A stretch of DNA of 64,000 nucleotides from the NCBI RefSeq assembly GCF_008831285.2, contig NC_045146.1:12539289-12603288 (forward strand), written 5' to 3'. The DNA is from Nymphaea colorata (Eukaryota > Streptophyta > Magnoliopsida > Nymphaeales > Nymphaeaceae). A program made the position numbers and the translations under genes. Under the pieces are notes generated by a model. That model saw only the letters and a program-made list of their open reading frames with translations, was not told where the DNA came from and ran no database searches. Every line of letters begins with the position of its first letter. Position 1 is the first letter of the stretch. Shown piece by piece: positions 35,901 to 48,939 of this stretch.

Positions 35901-38900
35901 TTATAGGGTATAAGCTTAATCCTTGAGAAGGAATTAGCTTGAAACGATATCATGTTTGACCAGTATTCCATCCATCACAGGTCCAAATGGTAGTTATCAG
36001 AGACAGTTCATAGATTAAAATGAATCAAGTTTCTTAGCTATGTTTTGTGAATCTGCTCATGTATTGCTTTGCATTGTTGAACATTTTGGCTCCTTTTATT
36101 GTCATGTTGGAAGAAAATGATGAAGCTCAAGTTGTTCTGAATGTGGATCTATCTATTTATTATCCTGTTATCTTCATCATACAGCTAATTAGTAAGTTTG
36201 CATCTTTTGGGTGCATAATATTCATGGATACTCTTGTAGGCCGATGCATGAGATTACCTTTTCAACTGATGACAAGCCGAAGCTGCTTAGTCAGGTACTG
36301 CCATGATTCAAACAATCCAAAAACATATCTTTGTCCTGGTTAGTTGGATTTCTTCTTTTCAGGTTTATTTGGGAGATGGACGACCCAGTTTCCACACTTC
36401 CCTTTTTGGTGAATTATGTTCTCATGCAGTTGTTTGGAGAAACCTGGATAGAGCATTAATAGCCTGCTTGTTCCTTAGAATGTTCCTTTTAGGTAATCCT
36501 TTAAGCATGGGATTTGATTAAAAACCACCCAGGGAAGAGGGATGAAGATATTTGTGTATGAAGCCTGGGACAATATGGGTCTGCCAGCATGGACAAGCCC
36601 CGACTATTTGTTTCAGCCATGTTGACTAAAGAACTGATCTCCATACAAACAAGGTGTCCTCTGAAACAAGTGGGCCCAAAGAGCTCTTTGATGACTATTA
36701 TTTTAGCAAGTTGTTCTATTTCTCCAATAGAGAAAGTTGAGTGTCTATAGCGGCTTCTGACAAGCTTCTTAGGTCATAAAGAACTATATGAAATGAGTCT
36801 TACAAACTACAAAGTCACATGCATCGATAGGTTATCATGCATTTTTTCTAGACAAAGTCCCATACACATTAATACAGAAGAAACCAACATTTTCTGTTTC
36901 TGCTTATAGCCAACAATAAAGTTTCTTGCCTGTGAAAAAAGAAATTGTGATATCTTCTTGTTTGTTCAGTGATTATCTATTAGTTGTTATTTTGAGAAAT
37001 TTTCTTCAATCTCAACTATATTTTTTATGTTTATAAACAAATAAGTTATAGTTCATGACCATTTTTTGATGAGGCACTCTGTGAAAGTGTAGTGTAGATG
37101 CTCTTAACAGCTTTGGAAATATGTGTGTGTGTTGCTATATATTCATTCTAATTTAAATGTCTGAATTGTTTTGACTTGATCTGGTTTCGTAGATATATCC
37201 AGTACGGTCCAAAACCTCCAAATTACTTATTTATTTGTGCTTTCTTTAACCAAAATTTTTTGAGCCTGTGTACTAGATGCATTATATGCAGTTAATTGTC
37301 AGGGCACCAGACTAACCTAGTTGCATGTTTGATGCTAGCCATTCAAAGACTGATCTCCAAGAACCTACCTATCACATTTGTGGGGTTGGATTTAAAATAA
37401 TTGAACAGAAAAATTGAGTGGAGATTGTGTGTGTGAGTCATGTTACCTCAAATTAACATTACATAAAGCAGAGAGGGTTGTGACGGCTAAAATGGAAAAC
37501 AAAATCATGAGATTTTTGAGGAAAACACTACCACAAATCTATATGTGGCGGTAGCAAAGACAATTCTCTCTATAGTCCAGCAGTGCACATGCACTGACAG
37601 ACATTCAAAGAGGTGTGTGGCAGAGACGATTTTTACCCTTGAATTTTATGGTAACTTATAAATGATGTAGGCCAGGCCAGGTTGCTGCTCAACAAGGCCA
37701 GCAATCAGATCGGTTACCACATACTTATTCCATTCACATCCTGCAGACTTCTCTGTTGGGCACTGAGAATGGAGAGTGAAAAGTGAAAACCATCTCTTGT
37801 TGAAAATACTGGTTCTGCATATGATAGGAAATGTAGTATTGTAGTGCACACCATTGATTTCAGCAAGGATTTAAAGTTGTAGTACCTCATGATTCATATT
37901 TTAGCAGACCAAATTTTCTTTCTTGGAGGAATGTGTAGCAGCGGTTAACTTCCACTTTTTGCAACATGGACACATCAGTCATATTTTAAATCCAATGTAT
38001 GTCACCTAGTCACATAGGTACAGGGAAGCGGGTATGGCAAAAAAAAAAAAAAAGAAGGTATGAGTGTGTATATACATACATATACAAAATTCCACAAAAA
38101 CACAAAATTAAAACAAGATTCATACTCAATACATCACAAAGACAATGCTTAAAACTTAAAAACAAAAGGAAATTTTGTGGTTTGGATCGGTTACAACCCA
38201 AAACTGATCCAAACATACCACTGTTTGTACCCATGTACCAGTACCACCATACCGGTACTGGTACTTGGGAAAAATCACCGTACCAATATGACTTGGTATG
38301 TCACCTAAATGTCATGATTGCTACAATTCATTAAGGAACATATAGTGAAACCTAGTGTCTTGTTTGCCTTTTACTCATGGCTAAGGGACACATATTAATG
38401 TTGTTGTTGCATTAAGTTTATTAGGTATGATATGACTCTCCTTATATGTAATCACCTAAACAGTAGTGGGACCAGATAAGATCATTCTCTTTATCGAGGA
38501 TCTAGAAGATCTCAGAGCCTAGCATGGTCATATTGGGGGTATCATTTGATTGATGAATTATTCTAAGACATTGGACAACCAGATTCTTTTGGTTTTCCTG
38601 TATACCTGTGGTATATCTAAAAGTTGTACTGTAACACCCCAAATGTTTAGTTCCATATTGAAGATTATGAATATTGAATATTGTGATAGATCTTCAAGAA
38701 CTTATAAAGGGGGGCTATTAATGAGATGATTGTCCTGGTTCCTAGCCTTTTCTGGGTCAACTGCTAGGGAACGGGTTATCACTCCATTTTGAGATATGCC
38801 ACCTGGTCACACTTTTTGTATGGGTCCTTGTCATGAATGTTTATATGTGCTAATAGATGGAAACTTTTCTTTTTTGGCACTTAATCATTGGTGCTTATTG

Positions 38901-41900
38901 CAGAATGTAGTAGAACAATTTGAAATTTTAGATTCCTATCTGATTTTTGTAATATCTTTTGAATGACCAGTGACTGTGAGAGCAATTTTGCTTTTGTTTT
39001 GCCTCAGTTAACTGCTTTGCTTGCTGAGGTTGGACTCAACATTCAGGAGGCCCATGCTTTCTCCACTTCAGATGGTTTTTCCCTGGACGTGTTTGTTGTC
39101 GAGGGATGGCCATATGAGGTAATGCTTTTCCATTGAAGGCATCATTGTGATATCCGGTTGCCAATCTGTATCTGCCTTGCTTTCCCCTTTCTCTTTACAC
39201 ACACACACAGATACATATATATATATATATATATATATACATATTAATGCAGCAGTCTTCTTGGAGTATGTGTCCATGTTGTGAAAACCACAGCTAGAAG
39301 CTGGAGGCTGCATATTGCAATCAGACCTTGTATATACATATTACATTAACATAATTTGTTCAATAAAAATGCCGTTTTCATGTCTTTTATGCATGAAAGT
39401 ATGAACTTTCAAGTCTTAAAAATTTGGCATATTATTGATTTTCAAGATATTAAGATACTCATGTTTATACTTGAATTACTTGGTCTGGCACTTGTTTCAT
39501 ATGTGGATCATATTTAGATTGTTGGATTAAACATGTTATTGTGAAAAAACAAACGTTTTGTGAGTGGGTATAGGTGCTCCCAAGACTGTTATTGCTCTCT
39601 TCTCTCCTCTCTCTCTCTCTCTCCAATGCATTGGCAACAAAAACTGCTGCCCAGCATGACCTTCTCCCTGTAGCTGGTGGTGGGGCTGGTGCTCCTCCTC
39701 CTCCCTTTCTTCTTCACCCTCCACGGCAGCAACCTTTGTCTCAGTCTCACTAAAGAGGGGGGACCCTGAGAAAGAGAGAGAGAGAGAGAGAGAGAGGTAT
39801 CCATCCAGTTATATATATAGGACAATCCAATCCTGGTGGATGTCAGATGTTGCTGGACAGCTAAAATTTAAGTTTTGTCGTTGGAAAATAGTCACTACAT
39901 TAGCATTAGTGATGGTTTATGGTGCGACTATAGTTTATGGTGGCGTCAACGATGATTTATAGTCCTTTTAGTGATAAGTTTTTTAGGTTTAGCTGTCCGG
40001 CAACTATCCGGCATCCAGCAGCATTGTTGTAGTGTCCCAGCCATGCCCAGTACCCACATCCCTGTCCAGCTGTGCTGAGTCTGCTAACAAACGGAGCAGC
40101 ATCCATTTTTACAATGTCACATAATATTGCCAGAATTTACACAATAAGATTGCTAAAATGAAACAAAAGTAATAGGAAACAGCACAGGAGAAAACAGCAG
40201 CGGTGAGTAAATGCAACATAGTAAGTTTAGGTTGAAATCTTTGACTTTAGGAAGGAAAATGTGGTCAAAATATTTAATTTCCCACTAATCATGAAGAAGA
40301 ATATAGGTTGAAAAATCATATAATCTTAGAGTGCTTTTAGTGACTTTCATTCATTTGTTCACATTAGATCAACAGAATAAAGTGCATTCACAGCAAGCTA
40401 TTAAAGCCATTATTCATTCAATTGCATATCACTATTCATCAATTTGCGTAGAATATCACAATAAAGAGCTTCTATGGCATAAAGCTTTATGCCATTGTCA
40501 AATTTCCCAGTTTTATCATTATTGTTCTTTTGTTGCCGTTCTTACCTTGTTGGGCTTTTATTGAAATTCTCAGGAAACTGAACAACTAAGAGATGCAATC
40601 GAGAATGAAATCGCAAAGGTTGAGTTGATTTTTCATACCGAAACCTTTATTTTATTTCTTCTGTAATGGTTAGTTTAAATAATTGAAATAATATTTTCGT
40701 TGGTATTTTCTGTGCTGTTTTTTTCCTCACTTTTGTTCATATTTCACCTCCATGATGTGACAAATTTACATGCTTAAGATAATCTTAGCTGTTTCTTTAT
40801 GATGTTACTGCAGAAGAAAGCCCATACAAAGCCTCAAGTAACATCATTAAACCTGCCAATTAAATCTGATGCGGAGGCTATACCTAGTCATATAAAAATA
40901 CCAGTTGATGGGAATGACAACTGGGAAATTGACCCAGAACTGCTGAAATTTGAGAGCAAAGTGGCTTCTGGATCATATGGTGATCTGTGAGTTAACTTTA
41001 TTTTAGTCTTTCTGCTCATGGTAATTGTTTGTTGTCTGACATCTTATCTTGATTGTTGTTCAGCTACAAGGGAAGCTATCATGGTCAGGACGTTGCCATT
41101 AAGGTCCTGAAGTCTGAGCATGTTAATGCACAAATGGAACGAGAGTTTGCACAGGAGGTCTTTATCATGAGGTACCTTCAGACTTTTCTTTATTAGGAGG
41201 GCAATTTTTTCTTTTTTTTTTTTTGTGGGTTGGGGGAGGGGGCGGGGGGGATTTGAATAAAAAAATGTAAGTTGTGTTTGAGAAAATTTAATTCTGTCCA
41301 CATAGGTTGATACTTTCTCTAAATACTGTGTTTTCTTAGAAAGACTGCGACAATATGCTTGCATTATTCACTTGATATTTTACTTTTACAAAGAGAGCAG
41401 TATAGTACCCCTTCATTTGAACTGCTTAGTGCAGAATGACCTTCATGCTTCTTAGATTATAGGCATATCTTTGTGCACTTATAGGTGTTGTCTTTTACCG
41501 GTTGTCAGTATGATTACCAGATTGAAATGAAGTAGATTTAAACGAAGCTTGAAGAAACGACAGAATGATTTTTAGGCATGACTAAACAAGAAAATTCCAG
41601 CTTGCCTTCTTTGGTTCAATAAAGATTATCCGACATAGGTCAACCACAATGTAGAATGGTGCTAATAGCCACTATTGGAGATCTTCTGTCAAAAATAAAG
41701 ACACAGGATTGCAAAGGGAACTACATGAAGCTTTTTCATAACAAGAGAATGTTCATTACTAATACATTAAGTTACAAACTATTTACACGTGCACATACTA
41801 TTTCATGATTCAAATAAAGTAGTTTATGATGCTGCTGCATTAGCTAATGTTAGGCTTCTGGGGACAACCAAGCCAGTATGCTCTACTGGGAACAGAACGA

Positions 41901-44900
41901 CCATATGCCCTATATATGGCGCAAAAAACAGAAGATATTCACAAGTTGAGAATTGATAGGACAGTGGGGTGATATGAAAATAATATAATAACATGTTTTT
42001 GCAGGAGTAAAACTGTTGGGCTGTTGCTATATCAAATTCATATGACTAATAGGAGTCAATGGCTTATAAGCCACTGTTTTCCAATTGTGTTGGTTTGTCC
42101 TATACAAGAGATAGCAACTGTGGTTACTTATATACTGGCTCGTTGCTTGCCTAGTCCGTATACTTGAGAGCTAAATACACTAGGAATCAAATCTGGATAT
42201 GATGTAGTACAGGCAAAAATTGCAAAAAATTTCTAGGGTTCCATCTGGTTTGCAGTTCTAGACTTCTAGTATATGTATCCCATGATATACTTTGTTTAAC
42301 TATTTAATGTTCTTGAATGAAATTCCTTCTTGGTCCTGAGACTTGGGATCTGCTTCGAAGCCTATGTCTTCCCTTGGTGAACACATTACCCTTGTTAATG
42401 TTTTCTGAAATGCATATCTTTGGTTGGGGCAAGTTGGAGGAATTGGTTGGTGGTTGAGTGTCTGCTTTGATGAGGCATGAATCAGATATCAAAACATGAC
42501 CAGGAATCTGGTGAATATGGTATTATCTTGGCTGCAACGGGTTCTACAATCATGTGCTTAATTCCCAACTACATTAGTAGTCCAAGGATGATTACCATTC
42601 TTATTCATTTCTTGATGGCTGAGTCATGCCAACACTGATGAAATGACTTGGCGCTGTGCCTCAGAGTTTTTACAAAATAGAGATGACAGATTTTATGAAT
42701 TTTTCAGACTATCTGGGCATAAATATTTCTTTGTTGTATTTTTACGTTTTTTGTCACTTTTGATGTTTCAGAAAAGTTCAACATGAAAATGTTGTGAGGT
42801 TCATTGGTGCTTGCACGAAGCCTCCAAGCTTGTGCATTGTGACAGGTAGCAAGGCCATAAATTTAGGGCCTAACTTAGTCGCTCTCTTATTTAAAAATCT
42901 TCATCATAATTTTAGTATTTGTCTCTGCATTTCTTCTTCTTCAGAGTTTATGTATGGTGGGAGTATCTACGATTTCCTGCATAAGCGAAAAGGTGTTTTT
43001 AAATTGCCTTCATTGCTTAAAGTGGCAATCGATGTTTCCAAGGGAATGAATTACTTGCACCAGAATAATATAATCCACAGAGACCTGAAGGCTGCCAACC
43101 TTCTGATGGATAACAATGAGGTCAGATTACATTCAGTGATTTATGACTACATTCACGGTCTACACTGCATTGGTAATTTATGTTGTTGTTACTATTAATG
43201 CAGCTTAGTTTTGTCTTGATAGTGGAAAGTAAAGCATGTAAATTCTAACCTGACCTAATCGCATGTTTGAGAACCGCATAAGGAAGTTTTGTAATACCCC
43301 AACTTAGAAGGTGCCATTGCTTCTAAATGAGACTGAGCATATCATGACTCAGTCTTGACAGATGCTCTTAAAAACAGTGTCTCACAAAAATTTTCTTGAT
43401 TACCCAAACATGAAATCCCATAAAATATTTGTTTTTCTTCAGCTTTTATCAGGATATTTTTTTTAAGGTTTCACTTTCTATTTATATATATAATATGTCG
43501 GGATGAGTGAAGGTGAGAATGGCTTTTAGAAATATCTTGTCCATTCAGGACTTCAAGCATTGGTATACAAGTTTTTTTCCAGAGTCGATGAAGGATTCCC
43601 ATTGAAACAAAGTTCCATTAAGAAGTCCATAAAAAGTAGTGCATCGACTAAGGGGTGTTCAGAATCCACAAGGAGTATCCCTGTCAAAGAAGGATGGTGC
43701 GCACATAAGCATACACACTCCTTTTTTCAATTTTTTTTTCTGCTTCTTTTTTTCCTTCTTTTGAATGATGCAACCAGCCAGTAGACTAGCCAAAGCTAGT
43801 CTCTATTCTTTCATACAATTTCCTCTTGTACACGTTAAAACTCTTTGTATGCAGTCATGTTGTGACAGAAATATTTTTTCATGTTAAGTTCTGTTAAACA
43901 GGTCATCATTGAGCTTTAAGTCTTGTTTGCTAGTTATTCTCCTTGTGTGCATTACCTCGTGGATTTCTTGATCTTGTCAATTAAGTTCTATTTCATGACA
44001 TATGCTAACATCAGAAAGGAGAAACGTTTTGGAGACACGGCAGGATGTTATTGGGAAATTTATAAAAATAAAGTGGTCAATAAACTCATTTTAAGTTTTC
44101 TTAGTCTTTTGTTTTGTATTTTGTCAAAAGCTAATATGATGAATCTAACCAAAGAATTATTGAGCTTAAAGAAAGAAACAAGATTAAATACATTTTTTCT
44201 CATAAGCAATTGTCTGAAAACCAGTTTTGAAACACAAGTACATTGTGAATTGAAAGGATTTAGAAAAGGATGTGACTTAGAGAATGTGTTTTGCATCATG
44301 TCTACATCTCATTTTTTTATTTATTATATTATAGTCCCTGTTAGATAAATAACAATGTTTGTTTTAAAAAAAAAAGGTGTAACTAGCAGAAAATCATGGT
44401 ACATACTTTGCTATTTTTAGCAACTCGAATCATGAGGGTCATGGAAGAGAGGTAATGGCTTCAATCAATGTTGTATAAGGCGTATCGTAATGCGTATGGT
44501 TTACCTATATGTTGTATCATAACATACCATAATGTATCGTAAATTTTTAATTCATAAAAAACTAAGAAAATATAAAAAATTCATAAGAAATCATGAAAAT
44601 TTATGAAAACGTGTTCTATATAAAAAAAATCTTCACACACGTAATAAACATTCACGATTCATCGTTCTTATGCCAAAATATGTTAGCAACACATTAAGAA
44701 AATAAAACAAATATCCTCATAAAATAAATAAAAAACCTATGATCAACTTTAGAAAACCATAGAAATGTGCATAAAACTTGAAATTGAGACGTTGTATATC
44801 TGTTACGGAAGAAAAAAACACAAAAATGCCCTCTTTTTCCTAACACAAATGGGCTTCCCACGAGCAAATCTCCCTTCAAACCAGCGATTTCTCCCTCAAA

Positions 44901-47672
44901 TTGATGATTTATTTAACAATTTCTTTCCAAAACCAGCAAAAACTCTCTCTCCTAGACTCTTAGAAGTATTAGAAAAGCAGAGGAAGAGGCAGATTTTGAA
45001 AAAAAAAAAAAAACCAAAAGGGGCAGATTTTTTTAAATTAGACCGTATCTAAGGTTGCAATACGGCTGAAACACGTATAAGGCCTAAGAACTCAGCTTAC
45101 CAGTAGCAGCGAGAAGGATGTGGTGAAACCATGAAAATAATAACCATCTTGAGAGGAATATCAGTGGATCCCTATCCTTAACTAAAAAGAAAAATGAAAT
45201 TCTAGTTAAACACAGTGCTTGCAATTTCAATCTTGCTTTTAGGTCAATTTTGTTGCCACACAATTTACTATTCCCCATTGTATATACTGACAGGATCAGA
45301 CGGGCCTTTGTATTTCAGTGGCTATAGAATTTGGATCTAAGGGATTGTACTTTATAAATAATGAATAAACAAGCTAGGAGTTCAAGGAAAAGAACATGTT
45401 CGTTAATTCTTAGATGTTTAATCATGATATATTTTTTTTCTAGCAACTATCCCAGATTTTACTACAAGTAACAAGGACAAACTAATTTTGCAGAGTTTCT
45501 TTGCCATTATTTTTGTATTTTGTGTCTGTTAGATGTTAGCTTATGTATCCAAAAGGGTTAAAATTTCATTTTCAGGTAGTCAAGGTTGCTGACTTTGGGG
45601 TTGCCAGGATACAAACTCAATCTGGAGTGATGACTGCAGAGACTGGAACATATCGGTGGATGGCACCTGAAGTAAGAATCTTTCATTTTATTTATTGACT
45701 GAAAAAAAGTATTTTAGGCTATAATGTCTATAGTTGCTTGTTTATGTATGATTTTGTGGTACTAAAATATGTTGTACAAATGTTTTCAGTTTTCTCCAAG
45801 GCCGTTAGTTTCTTGTTTGTCTTTTCTAGCTGTGCAGCTTCCTTTCTGGCACAACTCTTAGTGGCTTTTTGTGGAATCCTGCCTCTGCTCATGTGGTTTA
45901 TATATTTGGTGTTCCATCCAAAATATACCTTAATCCCTATGCTGCAATAGTAGATAAAATAGATGCAGTACAAAGATACAGTACGCTAAGAGGCTAAGAG
46001 GCATTCAACTGTATGATTAGGGTTCTGCTTCCCCCTGTGATAATCCTGTCTCGAGACATTTATCGATATGCCATTTTTTCAATGGGTTATTGGTAGATAT
46101 TACATAATGTTTGTGTCAACACAATAAAGTATAAGCGACGGCTATAACTGTTCACTACTTCTAATGACTAGGAACCATGACCAAGATTTACATCAATGAT
46201 ATTGATCCAGATGCAGTGAATATATATGCTACTCCTCCTTAGCTGGGAGAATCAAATAAAAGAAGGCAAGTCCTATTCTGATGGAGTAAAGTTCAGAATA
46301 ACATATTGGAAAGGGACCCTAGTTGAACAGATTACACATACACAAGTTACACTTCTGTTTCTTGGATTCTCCTATATGTTATTATGAATGGCCACTTTAG
46401 CTTTTCTTTCTTGGATGCCTTTTTCCCCTAAAGAAGATTAAATTGTGGGGTTTACATCTAATCATCTTTCTTTATATGTTGGTTTTGTTAAGGTTATTGA
46501 ACATAAACCTTACGGGCCAAAGGCTGATGTTTTCAGTTTTGGGATTGTACTATGGGAGCTACTGACAGGAAAGGTAAAATCACTGAAATTTGTTATATAT
46601 TATGAGAAGTAAATGTGAATATTTTGAATACTATATTGCTTATCAATCTTCATATGGCTTCAGCTTCCGTACGAGTATCTAACACCCCTGCAAGCGGCTG
46701 TAGGTGTGGTTCAGAAGGTATGTTCGCAAAATGATTAATCTAACACATTTGCTATTTTTTGCATATCAGTTGAATACATAAACATAATCTTTTCAATTTC
46801 CATAGTTGGGACATTTTGCATATGTTTTCTTGTACAATGGGCAGAATTTTCTTTATTTCCTCTTATGTTTCTCATTCCAGTGCTGGTTTGTGCCTGGAAT
46901 CGATGTTTGTGTGCCATCCCTGTAATTTTGAATTTGTTATCAATGCATATAGCAAGTATTTTAGAAATTAAGGAGTCGTGTATGCCTTCTATAGAAGAGG
47001 TGTCCCCCTGCTTACCTTTCTATGGTGGCTCAATGTTTATGATTTCATCAGATATCCGTTCTTCCAATTGTACAGAGGCATCGATTAAAGTAAAAGTATA
47101 TGGGGATCTAGTGTGTCGTGGCACACTGATAATCTTTTTCTCTTATCCTTCTTTCTGTACCTATTCTAGTCACAATATTGATGGTTACTACAAAAAAGCC
47201 AGGTACAACCTTGCTGAGCTTCTGTTGTCTTATCTCTGAGAGCGTGTTCACATATGATGCATGTAGATAAAATTGATGCTATTTCTTTTCGCGCTAATGT
47301 GGTATTTACTTCATATTACCATATAGTTGGTCCAAAATATAATGATTCAGAAATGGATGACTTGTAGGGACTAAGGCCAACTATTCCAAAGAATACTCAT
47401 CCAAAGCTTGTGGATCTCCTTGAAAGATGCTGGCAGCAGGACCCAACATTGAGACCTGACTTCTCTGAAATAATCGAGATACTGCAGAAAATAGCCAAAG
47501 AGGTTTGGGAACTGCAGCTTTGGTCCCATTTTCACTATCTTGTAGTTTAGCACTAATATGAGGATTGTTTTTTTAATAGGCTGACAATGAAGGAGGTGAT
47601 CAGCCCAATGAAAAGCCCACAGAAGGTTGGTTTCTTTCTGCTCTTTGGTGGGCTGCTGGTAGTGGACACTGA
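31871..47672 (+). CDS. ACT-domain serine/threonine/tyrosine kinase, STY8/STY17/STY46 type
   Basis: Sixteen exons: 31871-32073, 32562-32676, 33724-33821, 34115-34234, 36240-36294, 39008-39118, 40574-40618, 40814-40986, 41064-41171, 42772-42845, 42945-43120, 45576-45671, 46493-46573, 46664-46717, 47368-47502, 47580-47672. They join in frame to 578 aa (Arabidopsis STY8/17/46 are about 546-575). An N-terminal block ([10 protein letters not shown]-like, about 45-106) is followed by an ACT domain (about 180-234: [18 protein letters not shown] to VVEGWPYE), then a kinase domain (about 295-548). Kinase motifs are ASGSYG (300-305), VAIK with Lys320, HRDLKAAN (412-419), DFG (432-434) and APE (456-458), all intact. 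In Arabidopsis these cytosolic kinases phosphorylate chloroplast precursor transit peptides and affect greening. The usual C-terminal tail GGFFSxLRRGH is altered to [15 protein letters not shown]. Introns 4, 5, 9 and 11 exceed 1.5 kb and carry repeats. Confidence 0.95.
32909..32993. repeat. Compound (AT)n-(GA)n microsatellite in kinase intron 2
   Basis: An AT tract (32909-32963, one C interruption) runs into a GA tract (32965-32993). Confidence 0.95.
35059..35408 (-). repeat. Two diverged copies of an approximately 105-base repeat in kinase intron 4
   Basis: Copies lie at 35059-35164 and 35301-35408, offset 242. Shared blocks are GACAGCT, GGTTTTTAAAT/GGGTTTTAAAAC, CTTTTCTCAAA and GTGTTACA. 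Read on the minus strand, both begin with TGTAACAC. Class unknown. Confidence 0.6.
37997..38307. mobile_element. Insertion of about 287 bases flanked by 12-base direct repeats, in kinase intron 5
   Basis: GTATGTCACCTA occurs exactly at 37997-38008 and 38296-38307, consistent with a target-site duplication. The insert has an A-run after GCGGGTATGGC at its left, and a right end rich in GTACCGGTACTGGTAC motifs. No coding sequence is present. The class is uncertain; duplication length would suit a MULE- or retroposon-like insertion. Confidence 0.55.
38630..38770 (+). repeat. TGTAACACCC dispersed repeat fragment, copy 2 (kinase intron 5)
   Basis: It starts TGTAACACCCCAAATGTTTAG, then GAACTTATAAAGG and TTGTCCTGGTTCCTAG. 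It aligns in order with 18580-18720. Confidence 0.55.
39197..39239. repeat. (AC)n-(AT)n microsatellite in kinase intron 6
   Basis: An AC tract is followed by an AT tract, 78 bases after exon 6. Confidence 0.9.
39820..40037. mobile_element. MITE, about 218 bases with terminal inverted repeats of about 50 bases, in kinase intron 6
   Basis: The left end GGACAATCCAATCCTGGTGG matches the reverse complement of the right end, GGACACTACAACAATGCTGC then TGGATG. The arms continue together through GATnnTTGCnGGACAGCTAAA. The interior has short TTAGTGAT/GTTTATAGT motifs, like plant MITEs built around 'gtttat' palindromes. There is no coding capacity. It sits directly beside a GA microsatellite (39769-39796). 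Confidence 0.7.
44460..45090. repeat. Candidate dispersed element in kinase intron 11
   Basis: The left end carries TATAAGGCGTATCGTAATGCG and several CGTAT/ATACG motifs; the right end carries GCAATACGG and CACGTATAAGGCC. A loose inverted relation (TATAAGGC... against GCCTTATACG) suggests a non-autonomous DNA element, but ends are not precise. Confidence 0.35.
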
Positions 47673-48303
47673 TAAGTTATGCATGATATCTTTTGATTAA
47701 TGTAATGTCTAACGTCTCATGTGTTGTATATGTCTTTCTGATTAGCTATTTTATTGGAGCTGTAGAGTGATTCTCATTTCTTAGTGTTCTATTTTGAGGT
47801 TTTGTTTTATTCTCATGTTATTAGCTATATTCCCCTTGATGTAAAAATAGTCTGTGACCTAATGCACTCTCACAAGCTACTAAATTTCGGATTATTTTTG
47901 TAGTTACTAGTTAAATAATGAGTTAAAGAAAAATAGCAAAAGGAAAATGGATGAGGCAGCTGTAGTTATGGTGCAACGTGTCAGCGTTCTATCCCGTCTC
48001 TTGGACTATTGAGTAGCTTTTCATTTTACCATGGATACCAAGTTTTTTGTGCTGATTTTCCAGTTTGAATCTCAGTAGATGCACTTCAGTCTTGAAAAAA
48101 ACAGCTATTTAACTCAGGAACAGATTATTAGCTTCAACAATGGCAGAGATAAGTTTTCTCTACTGCCTTTTCTTAGCTATGAGGAGTCTTCCTAAGTTAA
48201 TGCTCACCATTTACGTTAGATTTATGATGAGCTACGCTAGGTACTTATGTCTAACGTCCCATCATTTTTTCTGTCAATTTTGGTATAAACTAATGAATGT
48301 CAC

Positions 48304-48351
48304 TTCGTCTATGTCACTAACTAAGGATGTTCGTCTATGTCACTAACTAAG
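48304..48351. repeat. Short direct duplication, 26-base period
   Basis: A 22-base block starting TTCGTCTATGTCACTAAC is present exactly at 48304 and 48330. Confidence 0.9.
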
Positions 48352-48939
48352 TTATCTAAGTATATTTATATTTACTTCTGTATACAATGGATATAAAGTG
48401 TCATTTAAACGCCGGGTGTTTCTGTATGCTCTATGCCGGACATCACTGTTCATCATATTTGCTGGAAAGGCAAGCAACCTGCACAGGTATCAGATACTAC
48501 ATGATCAGAAGACATTTTGAGAAATCCAGCGGGATGCAGTGCTGCAGAACCCATATGTTAAAAGTCACACTGATGTAAAGTCTAACTGAACGACGAAGCC
48601 TCACTAGATAATAGCTCATTTCTCAAGAAAAATAATACGGGAGTCGGCTGGCATCCTTACCATTACCATCATCAGTTAAGGTTTCCTTCGGCGACAATTG
48701 ATCAGCACAATGACATGAAGCCTTGCGTCCGGCAGCTGAATTCTCTAATATTTCGTATTAACAACGAACTTCCAATGCTTAAGACCGCTCATACTTGATG
48801 CTGAATCATCATTTTAGCTATTTACGATATTTGACGTCATCATGCGGTGTCTACATTTAATTTTCCAATTCTTTATCAATTATCTGATAAAAGAAAAACC
48901 AAAAGAAGGCTCTGTAAGCATGCAATGCATCATCGAGAA

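Noticed and set aside
43560-43784. Short Ser-rich frame in kinase intron 11
   Set aside because: It has no domain, and its end is a poly-T-coded Phe run.
46865-47239. 124-codon frame inside kinase intron 14
   Set aside because: It has no recognised domain and lies between two firmly placed exons, so chance is more likely.
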